Shown here: one piece after another, positions 24,504 to 34,499 of the stretch
How positions within the stretch are numbered: the stretch's first letter is position 1
Layout of the letters: every line of letters begins with the position of its first letter
NCBI GenBank assembly: GCA_020912385.1
Contig: CP087210.1
Span: forward strand, 744,001-808,000
DNA: 64,000 nucleotides
Reading direction: 5' to 3'
Source: Neofusicoccum parvum
Lineage: Eukaryota > Ascomycota > Dothideomycetes > Botryosphaeriales > Botryosphaeriaceae
Notes under the pieces: model-generated
Database searches by the model: none
Told to the model about the DNA's origin: nothing
Seen by the model: the letters and a program-made list of their open reading frames with translations, nothing else
Program-made: the position numbers and the translations under genes

Positions 24504-26081
24504 ATGTGGGCGACATTTGTGTACGCTACTGTGGCGCTCGTCGTTCTGCGTCTGATCTATGAGGCGCGACGAGATCACAAGCTTCCACCAGGACCCAGAA
24601 GACTGCCGTTCATCGGCAACCTGCACCAAGCGCCGACCTCCACTCCATGGCGTACCTACCACAAGTGGTTTCAACAATACGGGCCGCTCATCAGCCTCCA
24701 ATTCGGCGGCACGACCGTGATCATCATTGGGTCCGCATCTGCAGCCCACGACCTCCTGGACATACGCGGCAACATCTACGCAGACCGCCCACGGCTGGTC
24801 ATGGCCGGGGAATGCTTGACAAAGGGGATGCATATTCTGCTCCGTCCCTACGACGAGCGCTTCGTCCTGCACAAGCGGATGGACGCGCCGATCCTGAGCC
24901 CTCGCGCATCGGCGACATACTGCCCGCTGCAGGACCTGGAGTCGAAGCAGCTGCTCGCCGCCATGGTGAAGAGCGCTGCAGAGCGCCCAGGCGCACCCGT
25001 GGACTTCCATCACTGCTTCGAGCTGTTCGCCTACAGCGTCGTGTACATGGCTGCGTATGGGATCCGTATCACGGCCGACGATGAGGCTCACATGCACGAT
25101 GCGAAGCACATACTCGACAACTTCACTTATGCCGCGCAGGTGGGGACGTGGATCGTCGACGCGCTGCCGTTCCTGAACAAGCTACCGAAGGGCCCGCTGA
25201 CGCCGTGGAAGAGGACGGCGGAAGAGCTGTATGAGATCGAGAGCAGCCTTCACGCGCGCAATACGGCTACCGCGCTCGCGAGTAAGAACTGGAATTGGAC
25301 GAAGGAGCTGAAGAAGAGCAAGGAAGCGAAGGAGATGTCGCCGCTCGAGTTTGCGTATAACGTGGGTGCCCTCGTTGATGCGGGGCTCGAGACAACGAGC
25401 ACAGTCATGGACGTCTTTGTGCTGGCCTGCCTTGCTCACCCGGCATTCATCCGCCGAGCGCAAAAAGAGATGGATGAAGTTGTAGGGAAGGATCGCCTAC
25501 CGTCCTTTGCGGACCGCGATAATTTGCCGTACGTGCGAGTTGTCGTCGAGGAGACGCTGCGATGGCGGCATATTGCGCCAGGCGGTGTGCCACATGCCAC
25601 GCTCCAAGAGGACCATTACATGGGCTACCGTATTCCGAAAGGTTCAACGGTACTACCGGCGTTCTGGACGATGCACTTGGACGAGGAAGTGTATGATTCA
25701 CCCTGGGCGTTCCGGCCAGAGCGCTGGCTGGGCATACCGGAGGCAAGGCACTTTGGTTACGGGAGGCGGGTTTGCACCGGCCGCTTCATTGCTCGCAACT
25801 CCCTCTTTATCTTGATTGCGCGTTTGCTGTGGACTTTTGACATCAGGCATGCTGTGGACAAGAAGACGGGCAAGAGGATTGAAGTTGATGATATGGCGTT
25901 TGGCTCCGGGTTCGTTTCGAAGCCTGACCCGTTTCCAGCTGTCTTCAAGCCCAGGAGTGACCGGCACCAAGAAGTGGTTGAAGAGGCGTGGGGAAAGCAA
26001 GAAAATGATGTGAATGTTCTCTTGAATGGTATCCGTGATCACCAGGTTGCGGTGGGGTTGAATGTGCGGGCCACGGCGTAA
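24504..26081 (+). CDS. Cytochrome P450 monooxygenase (intronless)
   Basis: A single exon of 525 residues. An N-terminal anchor (about residues 3-18) is followed by the hinge LPPGPRRLPFIGNLHQ. The I-helix oxygen-binding motif is DAGLETTS, the K-helix ExxR is EETLRWR, the PERF-type motif is FRPERWL and the heme loop is FGYGRRVCTG with the axial Cys. It is an ER-membrane enzyme needing cytochrome P450 reductase. The spacing between FRPERWL and the heme loop is short (GIPEARH between them). The start resembles the fungal P450 group with PPGP...IGNLHQ hinges; substrate unknown. It stands alone, with the HET gene downstream and no pathway partner next to it. Confidence 0.95.
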   Translation: MWATFVYATVALVVLRLIYEARRDHKLPPGPRRLPFIGNLHQAPTSTPWRTYHKWFQQYGPLISLQFGGTTVIIIGSASAAHDLLDIRGNIYADRPRLVMAGECLTKGMHILLRPYDERFVLHKRMDAPILSPRASATYCPLQDLESKQLLAAMVKSAAERPGAPVDFHHCFELFAYSVVYMAAYGIRITADDEAHMHDAKHILDNFTYAAQVGTWIVDALPFLNKLPKGPLTPWKRTAEELYEIESSLHARNTATALASKNWNWTKELKKSKEAKEMSPLEFAYNVGALVDAGLETTSTVMDVFVLACLAHPAFIRRAQKEMDEVVGKDRLPSFADRDNLPYVRVVVEETLRWRHIAPGGVPHATLQEDHYMGYRIPKGSTVLPAFWTMHLDEEVYDSPWAFRPERWLGIPEARHFGYGRRVCTGRFIARNSLFILIARLLWTFDIRHAVDKKTGKRIEVDDMAFGSGFVSKPDPFPAVFKPRSDRHQEVVEEAWGKQENDVNVLLNGIRDHQVAVGLNVRATA

Positions 26082-26696
26082 CATTGGACGAGGATGCAAG
26101 AATGCAAAGACTCAGGCGTGCATGATGAAGCGCTCATGTAAGTGTCGGTAAGAAATAACGAACAATATGTCAATTTCATGAAAAAGTGCCACGGAGCCAA
26201 CTCCGCCGCTGTTGCGTTTCCACAAGGCATCGTCTGATGGACTATGTGTTTCCTTTGGCAGGCAGCAGCAGCGCTCGGCGCACAGTCCTTTCATTATTTG
26301 GCATGCTTTGACAAAGATCAGATGGCAGCCAATGAGCAGTCCCTTCATTGCAGAGCGATAAACCTAATTCCGACTTCAAATCCTGCGGACAAACATTTCA
26401 GCCCCACGTTGTACGACGCGGGCAGACTCCCACAGATCCTTGAAACGCCATCTGCACTGCATTAGATCCTACGCGCCTTTCAAAATCCTGTTCCTCATAC
26501 TGTCTACCCCGATCAGCCGTGCCATCCCGCTTCCTCTCAAGTGCAAAGTGATAAGGCTGGAAGGATTGGGCTCTGGATGCCACGTGGCAATCTGAAAGTA
26601 AGCACGTTATTCTGATTTATCCAATTACTGGGCTGACACAAAGCCTTATCGGCTCGAGTCTACAGCCGTATTCGCACAATCATTTCAATACATATC
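26082..26696. other. Intergenic between the P450 and HET genes
   Basis: Nothing is recognised. It should contain the P450 3' end and the HET gene promoter. Confidence 0.55.
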
Positions 26697-28760
26697 ATGG
26701 CTCTGCGCACCAGGCAGCACAGTGGCTTCGACACTGCGCTCAGCTCTTGGGATATGGCCATCCTCGAATATCTTCCTCTTACGCAGGCCCGTGAGATACG
26801 CCTGATCGACATCCATCCCGGAGGCTTTTCTGACTCGCTAAGAATCCACGTCTACCATAGCACACTCAATGAGGCTGACTCGCAGCCTTTCGATGCTTTG
26901 TCATATGTGTGGGGGTCTCCGGACGATCCAGTAATGGCCGATATTGATTTCGCCTCCACGGAAGGTGTCGTCTGCAGCTTCAATCTTTACATCACCCAAA
27001 ACCTCGCGACGGCCTTAAGACAACTACGTTACCCCGATGTACCAAGGACAGTCTGGGCAGACGCTATCTGCATCAACCAAAGCGACTATGCGGAGCGCGC
27101 CCAGCAAGTCCTGATGATGGGCGACATCTACCGATTCGCGCGGAAGGTTGTCGCTTTCATTGGTCCTGAGGATGACGACAGTAGTTATGCTTTCGAACTC
27201 ATCCAGCAGCTTTCAAAAATGGTTGAAGTCGACTTTGGCTCAGGCCATGTCAAACCTTCTCCTGGTGGTTCCAGCGAGCCAGAGTGGGCTGATATGCAAC
27301 GAGACCTCCCCTTTCACTACCGAGAGCTCACCGCGATCCATCACCTTCTCCTTCGTGAGTGGTTCGAAAGGCTTTGGATACGACAGGAAATTGGAATCGG
27401 AGGCCATCGCGGGGTGCTTCGCTGCGGGAACAACGAAATGCCTTGGCTTTCCTTCTGCAGAGCCATCTTTGTCATTATGCGGAAGCCCATCATCGCGGAT
27501 GTGTTTGACACAGCACAATACCAAATCTTTCGTGACCGCTTAGGCAAGGCTGACACAGTTGCGCTATTCTCAATGCGAGCTTTCCGCTTCACCAATTTGC
27601 GCCGGCAGATTGGGATGTCTCTATGCTCAGATGAGCGAGACCGCATCTACGCTGTGCTTGGCCAGCTACGCGAGACAGACCAGATTGGCATCATACCCGA
27701 CTATACTAAGACGGTCTCCGAGGTGTACGTGGACGCGACGCAGAAGCATATTCGGCATTTCAACAACCTCTCGATCCTCTGCCAGTGCGAGCTGCGCCAG
27801 TCCAGGACCAAACCTGCTCTGTCGCTGCCGAGCTGGGTCCCAGATTGGTCTCGTCCCATGCACTCATCATCGGTGCACGGAGTAACGCCGCCACTGTTCA
27901 ACATTCTCCCTGCCATAGAGTCCATGGATGACAAGCTCATACGGGCGTATGGCGTCCGTTGTGATACCGTCCGGCGAGTTGTGACGGTAGACGATGAGTT
28001 CCTACAGAACGGGAGTGATGCCAGCACTGCACAGATGATTCAGAAACTACTTTCCAAAGTCGACAATGATGATACCATAAAGGGGGCCTATAAGAGCCGT
28101 GACTGTATCCTGGAAGCATACTGCCGCACTCTCTGGCTCAACAACTTCGTTGACCGGTGGCATCCCCCAGTATCACACGAGACGCCCTACGAGGACTGCC
28201 TCGCCCTAGTCCGTACGCTTCTCGACTCTAGCTCGGGAACAAAGGATCCAACTACCCTGCCAAATGCGGCTCGGTGCCTCAGAGGTGCGCGCGACGCCTG
28301 CCGGGGCCGTGCACTATTCGTATCTGAGGGAGGTCTTCTGGGGCTGGCCCCGGACTTGATTGCCGCCAGGGACGAGGTGTGCGCCCTCTTTGGCTCCTAC
28401 AAGCCGACGGCCCTACACCCTACTGGAGAATCGTCCTCCAAAATGGCACAGCAGTATCATGTGGTTGGTGAATGCTATTTGGACGGTATGATGCAGGGTG
28501 AGCCCGTTCTTGGAAAGCTGCCCGAGGATGTCCGCGAGCTTTTGGATGCGAAGGCGCTGATGGGGTTGCGGAGCGCGGGGTTCATTGACGTAAGAACCAA
28601 GTTGATACTCAAAGAAGACCCAAGGATGGAGCCGTTCCTCGCTGGACTGGTGGAGAAAGGTCTCCTGCATAATCCAACACTAGATGAGGTCGAGCGTAGG
28701 GGAGCTATGGATATCTTAACAAAGGCGGGTGTTCCTGTGCAGATATTCGATCTAGTTTAG
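26697..28760 (+). CDS. HET-domain protein (heterokaryon-incompatibility family)
   Basis: A single exon of 687 residues. The HET domain occupies about residues 60-220. Its hallmarks are FDALSYVWGSPDDP, the ITQNLATALRQLR segment, TVWADAICINQSDYAERAQQV and DIYRFARKVVAFIG. C-terminal to it are SDERDRIYAVLGQL and LPSWVPDWSR, both common to this family. HET proteins trigger cell death when incompatible fungal cells fuse, and many family members have no known partner. No NACHT/WD or ankyrin part is present, so this is the short form of the family. The start gives a normal N-terminus ahead of the domain. Confidence 0.95.
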   Translation: MALRTRQHSGFDTALSSWDMAILEYLPLTQAREIRLIDIHPGGFSDSLRIHVYHSTLNEADSQPFDALSYVWGSPDDPVMADIDFASTEGVVCSFNLYITQNLATALRQLRYPDVPRTVWADAICINQSDYAERAQQVLMMGDIYRFARKVVAFIGPEDDDSSYAFELIQQLSKMVEVDFGSGHVKPSPGGSSEPEWADMQRDLPFHYRELTAIHHLLLREWFERLWIRQEIGIGGHRGVLRCGNNEMPWLSFCRAIFVIMRKPIIADVFDTAQYQIFRDRLGKADTVALFSMRAFRFTNLRRQIGMSLCSDERDRIYAVLGQLRETDQIGIIPDYTKTVSEVYVDATQKHIRHFNNLSILCQCELRQSRTKPALSLPSWVPDWSRPMHSSSVHGVTPPLFNILPAIESMDDKLIRAYGVRCDTVRRVVTVDDEFLQNGSDASTAQMIQKLLSKVDNDDTIKGAYKSRDCILEAYCRTLWLNNFVDRWHPPVSHETPYEDCLALVRTLLDSSSGTKDPTTLPNAARCLRGARDACRGRALFVSEGGLLGLAPDLIAARDEVCALFGSYKPTALHPTGESSSKMAQQYHVVGECYLDGMMQGEPVLGKLPEDVRELLDAKALMGLRSAGFIDVRTKLILKEDPRMEPFLAGLVEKGLLHNPTLDEVERRGAMDILTKAGVPVQIFDLV

Positions 28761-29110
28761 GCTCTTTGCATCTTTGCAATGGAATGTACCAATGGACGAG
28801 GGGTGCTTAGAGAGGGAGAATTGTGAGGTCTTTGTTCCAGGATACGACCTCGACCGTTGCCAAGAGAAACTTTCCTTTCAGTAAGTCCGCTCTAGATCCT
28901 GCCGGGATATGGCCTCTTTGTTCGAAGGCCGACAAACCCTTCCACTATCCAGGAATAAGCCTTTGTCTAACTCGTGTCCAGATAAATACTTGGGATCCAA
29001 GTGCTCTTATTTTCACCAAAAGTCAGCTGGAAAACACTCACCACGGATCTTCTCCAGATATTCACTCATTAACAAACAGCAAACGCTCTTTCAAGTTACG
29101 CCAATTAACT
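28761..29110. other. Intergenic and 5' leader of the small secreted protein gene
   Basis: The downstream frame is open back to 28823, but the first signal-peptide-bearing Met is at 29111, so this stretch is read as leader. Nothing else is seen. Confidence 0.5.
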
Positions 29111-29533
29111 ATGCAGTTCCAAAGCGCCGCTTTTATCCTCCTCAGCCTCGGTCTCTCGACCACCGCCGCCCCTGCCGAGACGGCCGGGCTTATCCCTGTC
29201 GCAGATCTCAGCAACTCCACAGCCATCGAAAGCCGCGGACTGGTCGAGCGCAGCCCCGTCTTCTACTCAGTCAGCTTCTGCCAGCATGCGAACAGAGGCG
29301 GCAAATGCTCGCAATTCCAAGTCAAGGCCAGCCAGTGCTACAACTTCAACAGCTGGTGGAACGACCGCGTCTCGAGCATCTTCACCACGAACAAAGCCTA
29401 CTGCGCCATTTACCTAAACACCAATTGCCATGGCGACGGGCTGTCGTTCCACTCGCCAGGCATTAATGATTTGAAGTCCCGTGGGGCAGATGGCGGGAAG
29501 TTCAACGACCAAGCGTCCAGCCTCAAGTGTTGA
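29111..29533 (+). CDS. Small secreted six-cysteine protein with beta/gamma-crystallin-like repeats
   Basis: 140 residues from the ATG at 29111. A signal peptide (MQFQSAAFILLSLGLSTTAA) is followed by a pro-like segment ending LVERSP, then a mature domain of about 90 residues with six Cys. Two copies of the (N/D)(N/D)xx(S/T)S pattern occur, WNDRVSS and FNDQASS; this is the Ca-binding signature of beta/gamma-crystallin domains. Each follows a C-x-F/L-Y-like strand with a Gly (RGGKC, CHGDG). The fold is shared by bacterial protein S and some fungal secreted proteins. The function here is unknown; extracellular or wall location is likely. An upstream in-frame extension to 28823 is rejected because it would bury the signal peptide. 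Confidence 0.85.
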   Translation: MQFQSAAFILLSLGLSTTAAPAETAGLIPVADLSNSTAIESRGLVERSPVFYSVSFCQHANRGGKCSQFQVKASQCYNFNSWWNDRVSSIFTTNKAYCAIYLNTNCHGDGLSFHSPGINDLKSRGADGGKFNDQASSLKC

Positions 29534-30228
29534 TGCGTCAATGGTTTGCGAGCCGCGATTGACCGGGTGCACATTATACTTTCGCGGTCTAGAGGCTTCG
29601 ACGATGTGAGGCGCAGCAGCGATGGGCGTAGAAAGAAATACCAAAAAAAGGAGTGGTTGGGAATGAGGCAGAGCACCAGAGCCATCGGGACTCGGGAATA
29701 AGTAGAGCAATGAAAGGCATGATCACATCACATTGGTCTCGGAGGCTGGTGGTGGTCGTCGGAGTTACTGAGTCGTGGTGTTCCACCGACACGCCACCCC
29801 AGCCATCACCGCCAAGGCCGCGTCAGCGCTTTCGACGTCGCCCTCGTCACCCGGCTTGCCGAAACACTTGGTCGCCCGGAAACGCGCGCAAGCTGACCCA
29901 CCGCGAGAAACCACGGAACCGGTGCACATCACTGCGCCTCCTCCATTATGGCGTGGCTCGCAGCTGGCGTAGCTGCATTCTGGCTAGCCCAGTCGTCGTC
30001 ACCTGGTTCAACAGGCCTCGTACACGTACCGTATCTGCATTTAGAGCCAGCAGAACTCGAAAGTTTGCAGTCTTGAAAAGGTTCCAGTTTCTTCGCAGTC
30101 CTCTTGTTTCTCAGCCCTATCACTGTCGTTAATGGTAGCAGAAGGGTGTGGCACTTTCGCTCAACTCAGCACACCATCTTGCAATTAACACAGAAGAAAG
30201 AGAGAAAAGGAAGGCAACCACGCTCGCA
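29534..30228. other. Intergenic between the crystallin-like gene and the Crh gene
   Basis: Nothing is recognised apart from a short A run near 29642. ORFs at 29653-30132 and 30104-30532 are taken as chance or shadows. Confidence 0.55.
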
Positions 30229-31330
30229 ATGCCCTCGACGCGCTCGTATGCCGCTGGCCTGGCCGCCGCACTCCTTCCCCTTGCCGCGGCGCAGACCTAC
30301 TCCAGCTGCAACCCCACAAACAGCACCGAATTCCCCTGCGCAGCCGACACCGGGCTGTGCCAGTCCACCGTCTTCGAGTCCGACTTCACGACCGGCGAAA
30401 ACAGCAGCTGGCATAGCCTGGCGGGGTCGGTCTCGTACACCAGCTCCGGCGCCGAGTTCACCATCGCCGAGCGGGGCGATGCGCCCACCATCGAGACCGA
30501 CTTCTACATCTTCTACGGGAGAGTCGAGGTGACGATGAAGTCGGCGCCCGGCACGGGCATTGTCAGCAGCATTGTGCTGGAGAGCAACGACCTGGACGAA
30601 ATAGACTGGGTAAGCTTTCCATCACCCCGTTTCCGGCCACGCGTGGCTGACCGTCGCGCAGGAGTTCCTCGGCGGCGAAGACACGCTCGTGCAGTCCAAC
30701 TACTTCGGCAAGGGCAACACCACCACCTACGACCGCGAGGAGGAGCACGACGTCAGCACTCCCGAGGAGACCTCGCACACCTACACCGTCGACTGGACCG
30801 CGTCGGAAATCACGTGGGCCATCGACAACACCACCGTCCGCACCCTCGCCTACGCCGACGCCGTTGACGGCACCAACTTCCCCCAGACGCCGTGCACCGT
30901 GCGCCTGGGCATCTGGGCCGGCGGCGACGAGGACAACTCGTACTGGACCCGCTACTGGGCCGGCGGCAACACCACGTACAGCGCCGCCGCCGGCATGCCG
31001 TGGACCATGACGGTCGAGAAGGTCCGCATCACCAACTACAGCCCGGCCAGCAGCTACAACTACACCGACACCACCGGCAGCTCCGACAGCATCGACCTGA
31101 TCGGCACCACGTGCTCGAGCAACACCACGTCGACGACGAGCGGGAGCAGCGGCAGCACGGCGAGTGCGCTGGCCGCCTCGACGCCGGGTAGCTCGGCTGT
31201 GGGCACGCCCAGCACCCCGACCCCCACCCCGACGCCGTCGGCGAGCTACACGAACAGGGGCGAGAAGACGGAGGGCGGGTTGAAAGAGGTGCTTTTTGGC
31301 AGTTTCTTCGTTGCGTTGCTTTTGATCTGA
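30229..31330 (+). CDS. GH16 Crh-type cell-wall transglycosylase, GPI-anchored
   Basis: Exons 30229-30609 and 30662-31330 with a 52-nt intron give 349 residues. The signal peptide is MPSTRSYAAGLAAALLPLAA. The intron falls inside the active site: splicing makes DEIDWEFLGGE, with nucleophile Glu124, Asp126 and acid/base Glu128 (the ExDxE pattern). Other family parts are GRVEVTMKSAPGTGIVSS, VQSNYFGKGNTTTYDR, YTVDWTASEITWAID and RLGIWAGGDEDN. A Ser/Thr/Pro-rich linker leads to a hydrophobic C-terminus (VLFGSFFVALLLI), a GPI signal. Crh enzymes link chitin to beta-1,6/1,3-glucan at the cell surface. There is no CBM18 chitin-binding module. The start at 30229 is chosen because the in-frame upstream codons to 30148 would displace the signal peptide. 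Confidence 0.95.
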
Positions 31331-31715
31331 GCGGAGTTGGGGGTCAGTTGAGCATGTATCTACCTACGTTTGGACGGACGAGCATCCGCACACGACAGTA
31401 ATGACATTCGAGCACCTGCGCTGGATCGTATATCTGCTTGATCCGCACATTCACCTCGCTAGCCACCAGATTGCATGCTCATCACGCACCTGCCAGTTTA
31501 CGCGTCAACTGCCGCACCCCTGCTCTACACCCTCGCCTCGACTTCTAACCACGACACAACAACAGCATCAGCGTGCTTGTGGACGCCATGGAAAAGAAAC
31601 GCCATTCATGCTTCTACGCCACTCATGCTTCTACATTCTAACAATCCAAACTCAATTCCGACCAATCTGAACAGGGCACGAACAACCCTCCCCATAACCT
31701 CCCACCCCACCCCCA
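31331..31715. other. Short convergent intergenic region
   Basis: 385 bp between the 3' ends of the Crh gene (plus) and the acyl-CoA oxidase-like gene (minus). Nothing is recognised in it. Confidence 0.55.
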
Positions 31716-33525
31716 TCAAACCTCCGCACCCCCAAACCTCGGCAACCCCTCCACAAACGCCCCCCACGCCCCCTCCGTCAGCAGCGGCGCCCTCGCAAAC
31801 GCCTCGACGCCCAGCCCGTCCAGCAGCCCGCCGAACCTCGCCGCCACGGCCGTCAGCGCCGCCTCCTCGCGCGCCAGCAGCTCGCGCCGCGTCCGCCCGG
31901 CGTGCTCGACGAACCAGCTGGCGCCGCGTAGCACCACGCCCGCCTCGAACGCCGCCAGCAGGTCCGCCGGCACACCCCCGCCGCGCGCCCCGTCGAACGC
32001 CAGCTGGTATCCGATGGCCTCGGCGAGCGGCTGGCAGAGCGGCAGGATGGCGGCGTTGAACGCTGCGTCGTGGACGTCGTGCGTGCCGCCTGCGGGGAGG
32101 GTGGCGAGGGTGGCGCGGGCTTCGGCGAGGAGGCCGGCGGCGTAGCGGGGGAGCGGCGCGTCGGGGTGGGGGGAGGTGGGGAGGGCGGCGTGGTTGAGGA
32201 GGAGCTCGGTGGTGAGGCCTGGAGGGGGTGCGGTTAGTTGGCGGAGGGTGAGGAGGGAGCGGGTGGGTGGGGCTTACGGATGCTGATGACGACGAGTTCG
32301 CCTTCGGCGAGGGAGTTGCCGCGCATGAGGTTTTGTGCGCGGATGATGGTGTTGTGCTCGTAGAGGCCTTGGGCGCCGCAGCGGTCGGCGAGCTGGGTGA
32401 GCGTGTCTTGGGTCTGGCCCTGGATGGCGACCTTGAAGGCGATGGCGGTGGTGCTCTTGACCGTGGCGTCTTTGCTCGTGACAAACAGATCGGCGGCGTG
32501 TTTCGCGGCTGCTTCCCAGACTGCGGCCTGGGCGAGGGCGTGCAAGATGGGCCGTTGCTGCGTTCGGTACTGGACGATTGGTATTTGCTTACCGTCCGGG
32601 GCGGTGACTTCTCGACGAAGGGAATACTTCCCGGCGATATAGGCAGATAGCTTCAGGCAAGGGACGTTGACTGTGGACAGTGACAGGGTGCCGACGCTGG
32701 CGCGCCCAATGATTTCCGAGAAATGCGTATGGGGATCGGCTGGCTTTTCGAGTGACCCTAGCAAGGCTTCTTTCGGAAGTCTTTTGTGGTAAAACATGGT
32801 AACAGCGTGGTCGTTGGCCTGGGCTCCGGCGCGTTTGGGCAAGGCGAAGGACGTCACGCCCTCTTCCATTTGCCTGCTGTCATGGAGCAACACCCAGAAG
32901 GGTCGAACTCCCCGGTCTTCTTCATCCACGACGAGGGTTGCAAACACGATGCCGCCACTTGGCATGCCTGCGTCGGGAGTAGTGGGAGACATGAATTTGG
33001 CGGCCTGTTGGTGCGGCGTGTGCAGCTCAAAAGATCCGTCGGGCTGTAGGGTTGCTGTTGTCTTGAGGCTCGACGCATCGACTCCCCAGCCAACTTCAGT
33101 GAGCAGAAACTGGCCGTTGATGTCAAAGTTAAGCAGTTTCTCGACGAGTGGCTCAAGGTCAGGTCGATCGGGAAGGTACTCCGCCAGGGTCCCGACGCAG
33201 AGATTCAGATGCGTGGTCAACACCACCAAAGAGTTGTTTGACTCGGCATGTATGTTATCAAGATGAAACTGCCAGAACTTTGGCGAAAGCGTGAGGATGT
33301 CCTGGTGGGTAAGGCCTTTCAGGTGTTAGAGACTGGGAGCTGAGGTGCGGATTTCTTTATCGCACCATAGTAACGGCATATCAGACGGGCTCGATCGTAG
33401 GCATTCTTGATATCTTTTGACGGTGCAAAGCCAGTTGGAGTACCGGTCCGGAAGGGCCCAAGATTCAGCAGTTTCTCGCTGCCGCACGTGGCGGGGGTGG
33501 CTTCCAAAGCGCCCAGAGAACCCAT
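31716..33525 (-). CDS. Acyl-CoA oxidase/dehydrogenase-like flavoprotein
   Basis: Exons 33525-33366, 33315-32278 and 32218-31716 give 566 residues, with introns of 50 and 59 nt. Typical segments are LTHQDILTLSPKFWQFHLD, NLCVGTLAEYLPDRPDL, GQFLLTEVGWG (flavin/substrate region), FELHTPHQQAAKFMSP, GIVFATLVVDEEDRGVRPF and the YIAGKYSLRREV helix. The order matches fungal acyl-CoA oxidase-like proteins, which oxidise acyl-CoA thioesters with FAD. The C-terminus (GGAEV) is not a peroxisomal PTS1 signal, unlike classic Pox enzymes, so cytosolic or other placement is possible. A TATATATA lies about 56 nt upstream of the start. The gene is divergent from the ABC transporter. Confidence 0.85.
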
Positions 33526-33580
33526 TGTTGCACTTGATAGAAGCAAAGCATTGGAGCCGGCCTGTCCTGGCTCTTTACAT

Positions 33581-33588
33581 ATATATAG
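33581..33588 (-). promoter_or_regulatory. TATA box of the acyl-CoA oxidase-like gene
   Basis: TATATATA lies 56-63 nt upstream of the ATG at 33525 on the minus strand, a position fitting a short leader. Confidence 0.55.
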
Positions 33589-34499
33589 GGCTGACAGAAT
33601 GCCATAAATACCAGCAGGCAATCATGGCTGGTTACACAGCACTCCAACAGGCGCGAAGTCGCTACAAAATGTCTGTTCAGGAAATGTCAGCGCACCTGGG
33701 CAGCGGGGCCAAGTACAAAAATGATGCTGAGCTGAGAAGGCATTTCCCCGTTCCGAACGCTTGCTGACAGGCTCCTCAGCGAGCTGTCCAATGGGAGCGG
33801 GGTGAGAAGAGGCATTGAGGCTCAGCACGTCAAGCGAGGTTCCGTCGGCATGCAGACTCGAATTAGATGATGCCGTGCGGGATGGACAGGTTCGCGCCAG
33901 CATGGCGGGTAAGCAGAGACGGATAGGGCTGCATGAGCCGCGGGCGCCCGGGAGAATTGCGAGTGCCTGGCTAGTGCCGGTTTCTCGTCCGGCTCTTCAA
34001 TCGACGGTGTCGTCTCTCGTCTCGTCGGCGGTGCTGAAGACACTGGAGAGCATGGAGGCAGCTGCAGAGATGCGGCGAAGCGCGAAGGCTGAGCTCTGCG
34101 GAGGATCCGAGGCGGCACAGAGGCACGGAGGCACGGAGGGGCAGAGGTGAGAGCCAGTGTGCGATGACGGAACGATAAGCAGCGATAAGTGTGCAAAAAG
34201 TCAGGCCAAAGCTCCTCGCGCCGCACCAGGCAGCCGCGCGCCGCTCGCCATGGCCCGAGAGCTCTGCGGAGAAGACGGCTGACAGATCGCGCACGCGGAC
34301 GCCTGCTGCTGCCGACGAACACCCACTCCACTGCCCCTGTGCCTCGCGGTTGGTGTCGGTTGCGTGCTCGGGATGCAGGTGTAACGCGTCACCGCCACGC
34401 GAGAGCTCGTCACCCACCGCCCGTCCAGCCCCGGCTTTATCACCACCCCTCGCTCCCCAGCGTCCATCAGGGTGCCCGACTCCTGCTCACGGCGCCATC
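33589..34499. promoter_or_regulatory. Shared upstream region of the acyl-CoA oxidase-like and ABC transporter genes
   Basis: No gene is seen. A small imperfect tandem repeat of GAGGCACG units occurs at about 34111-34146. Co-regulation of the two divergent genes is possible but not shown. Confidence 0.45.
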
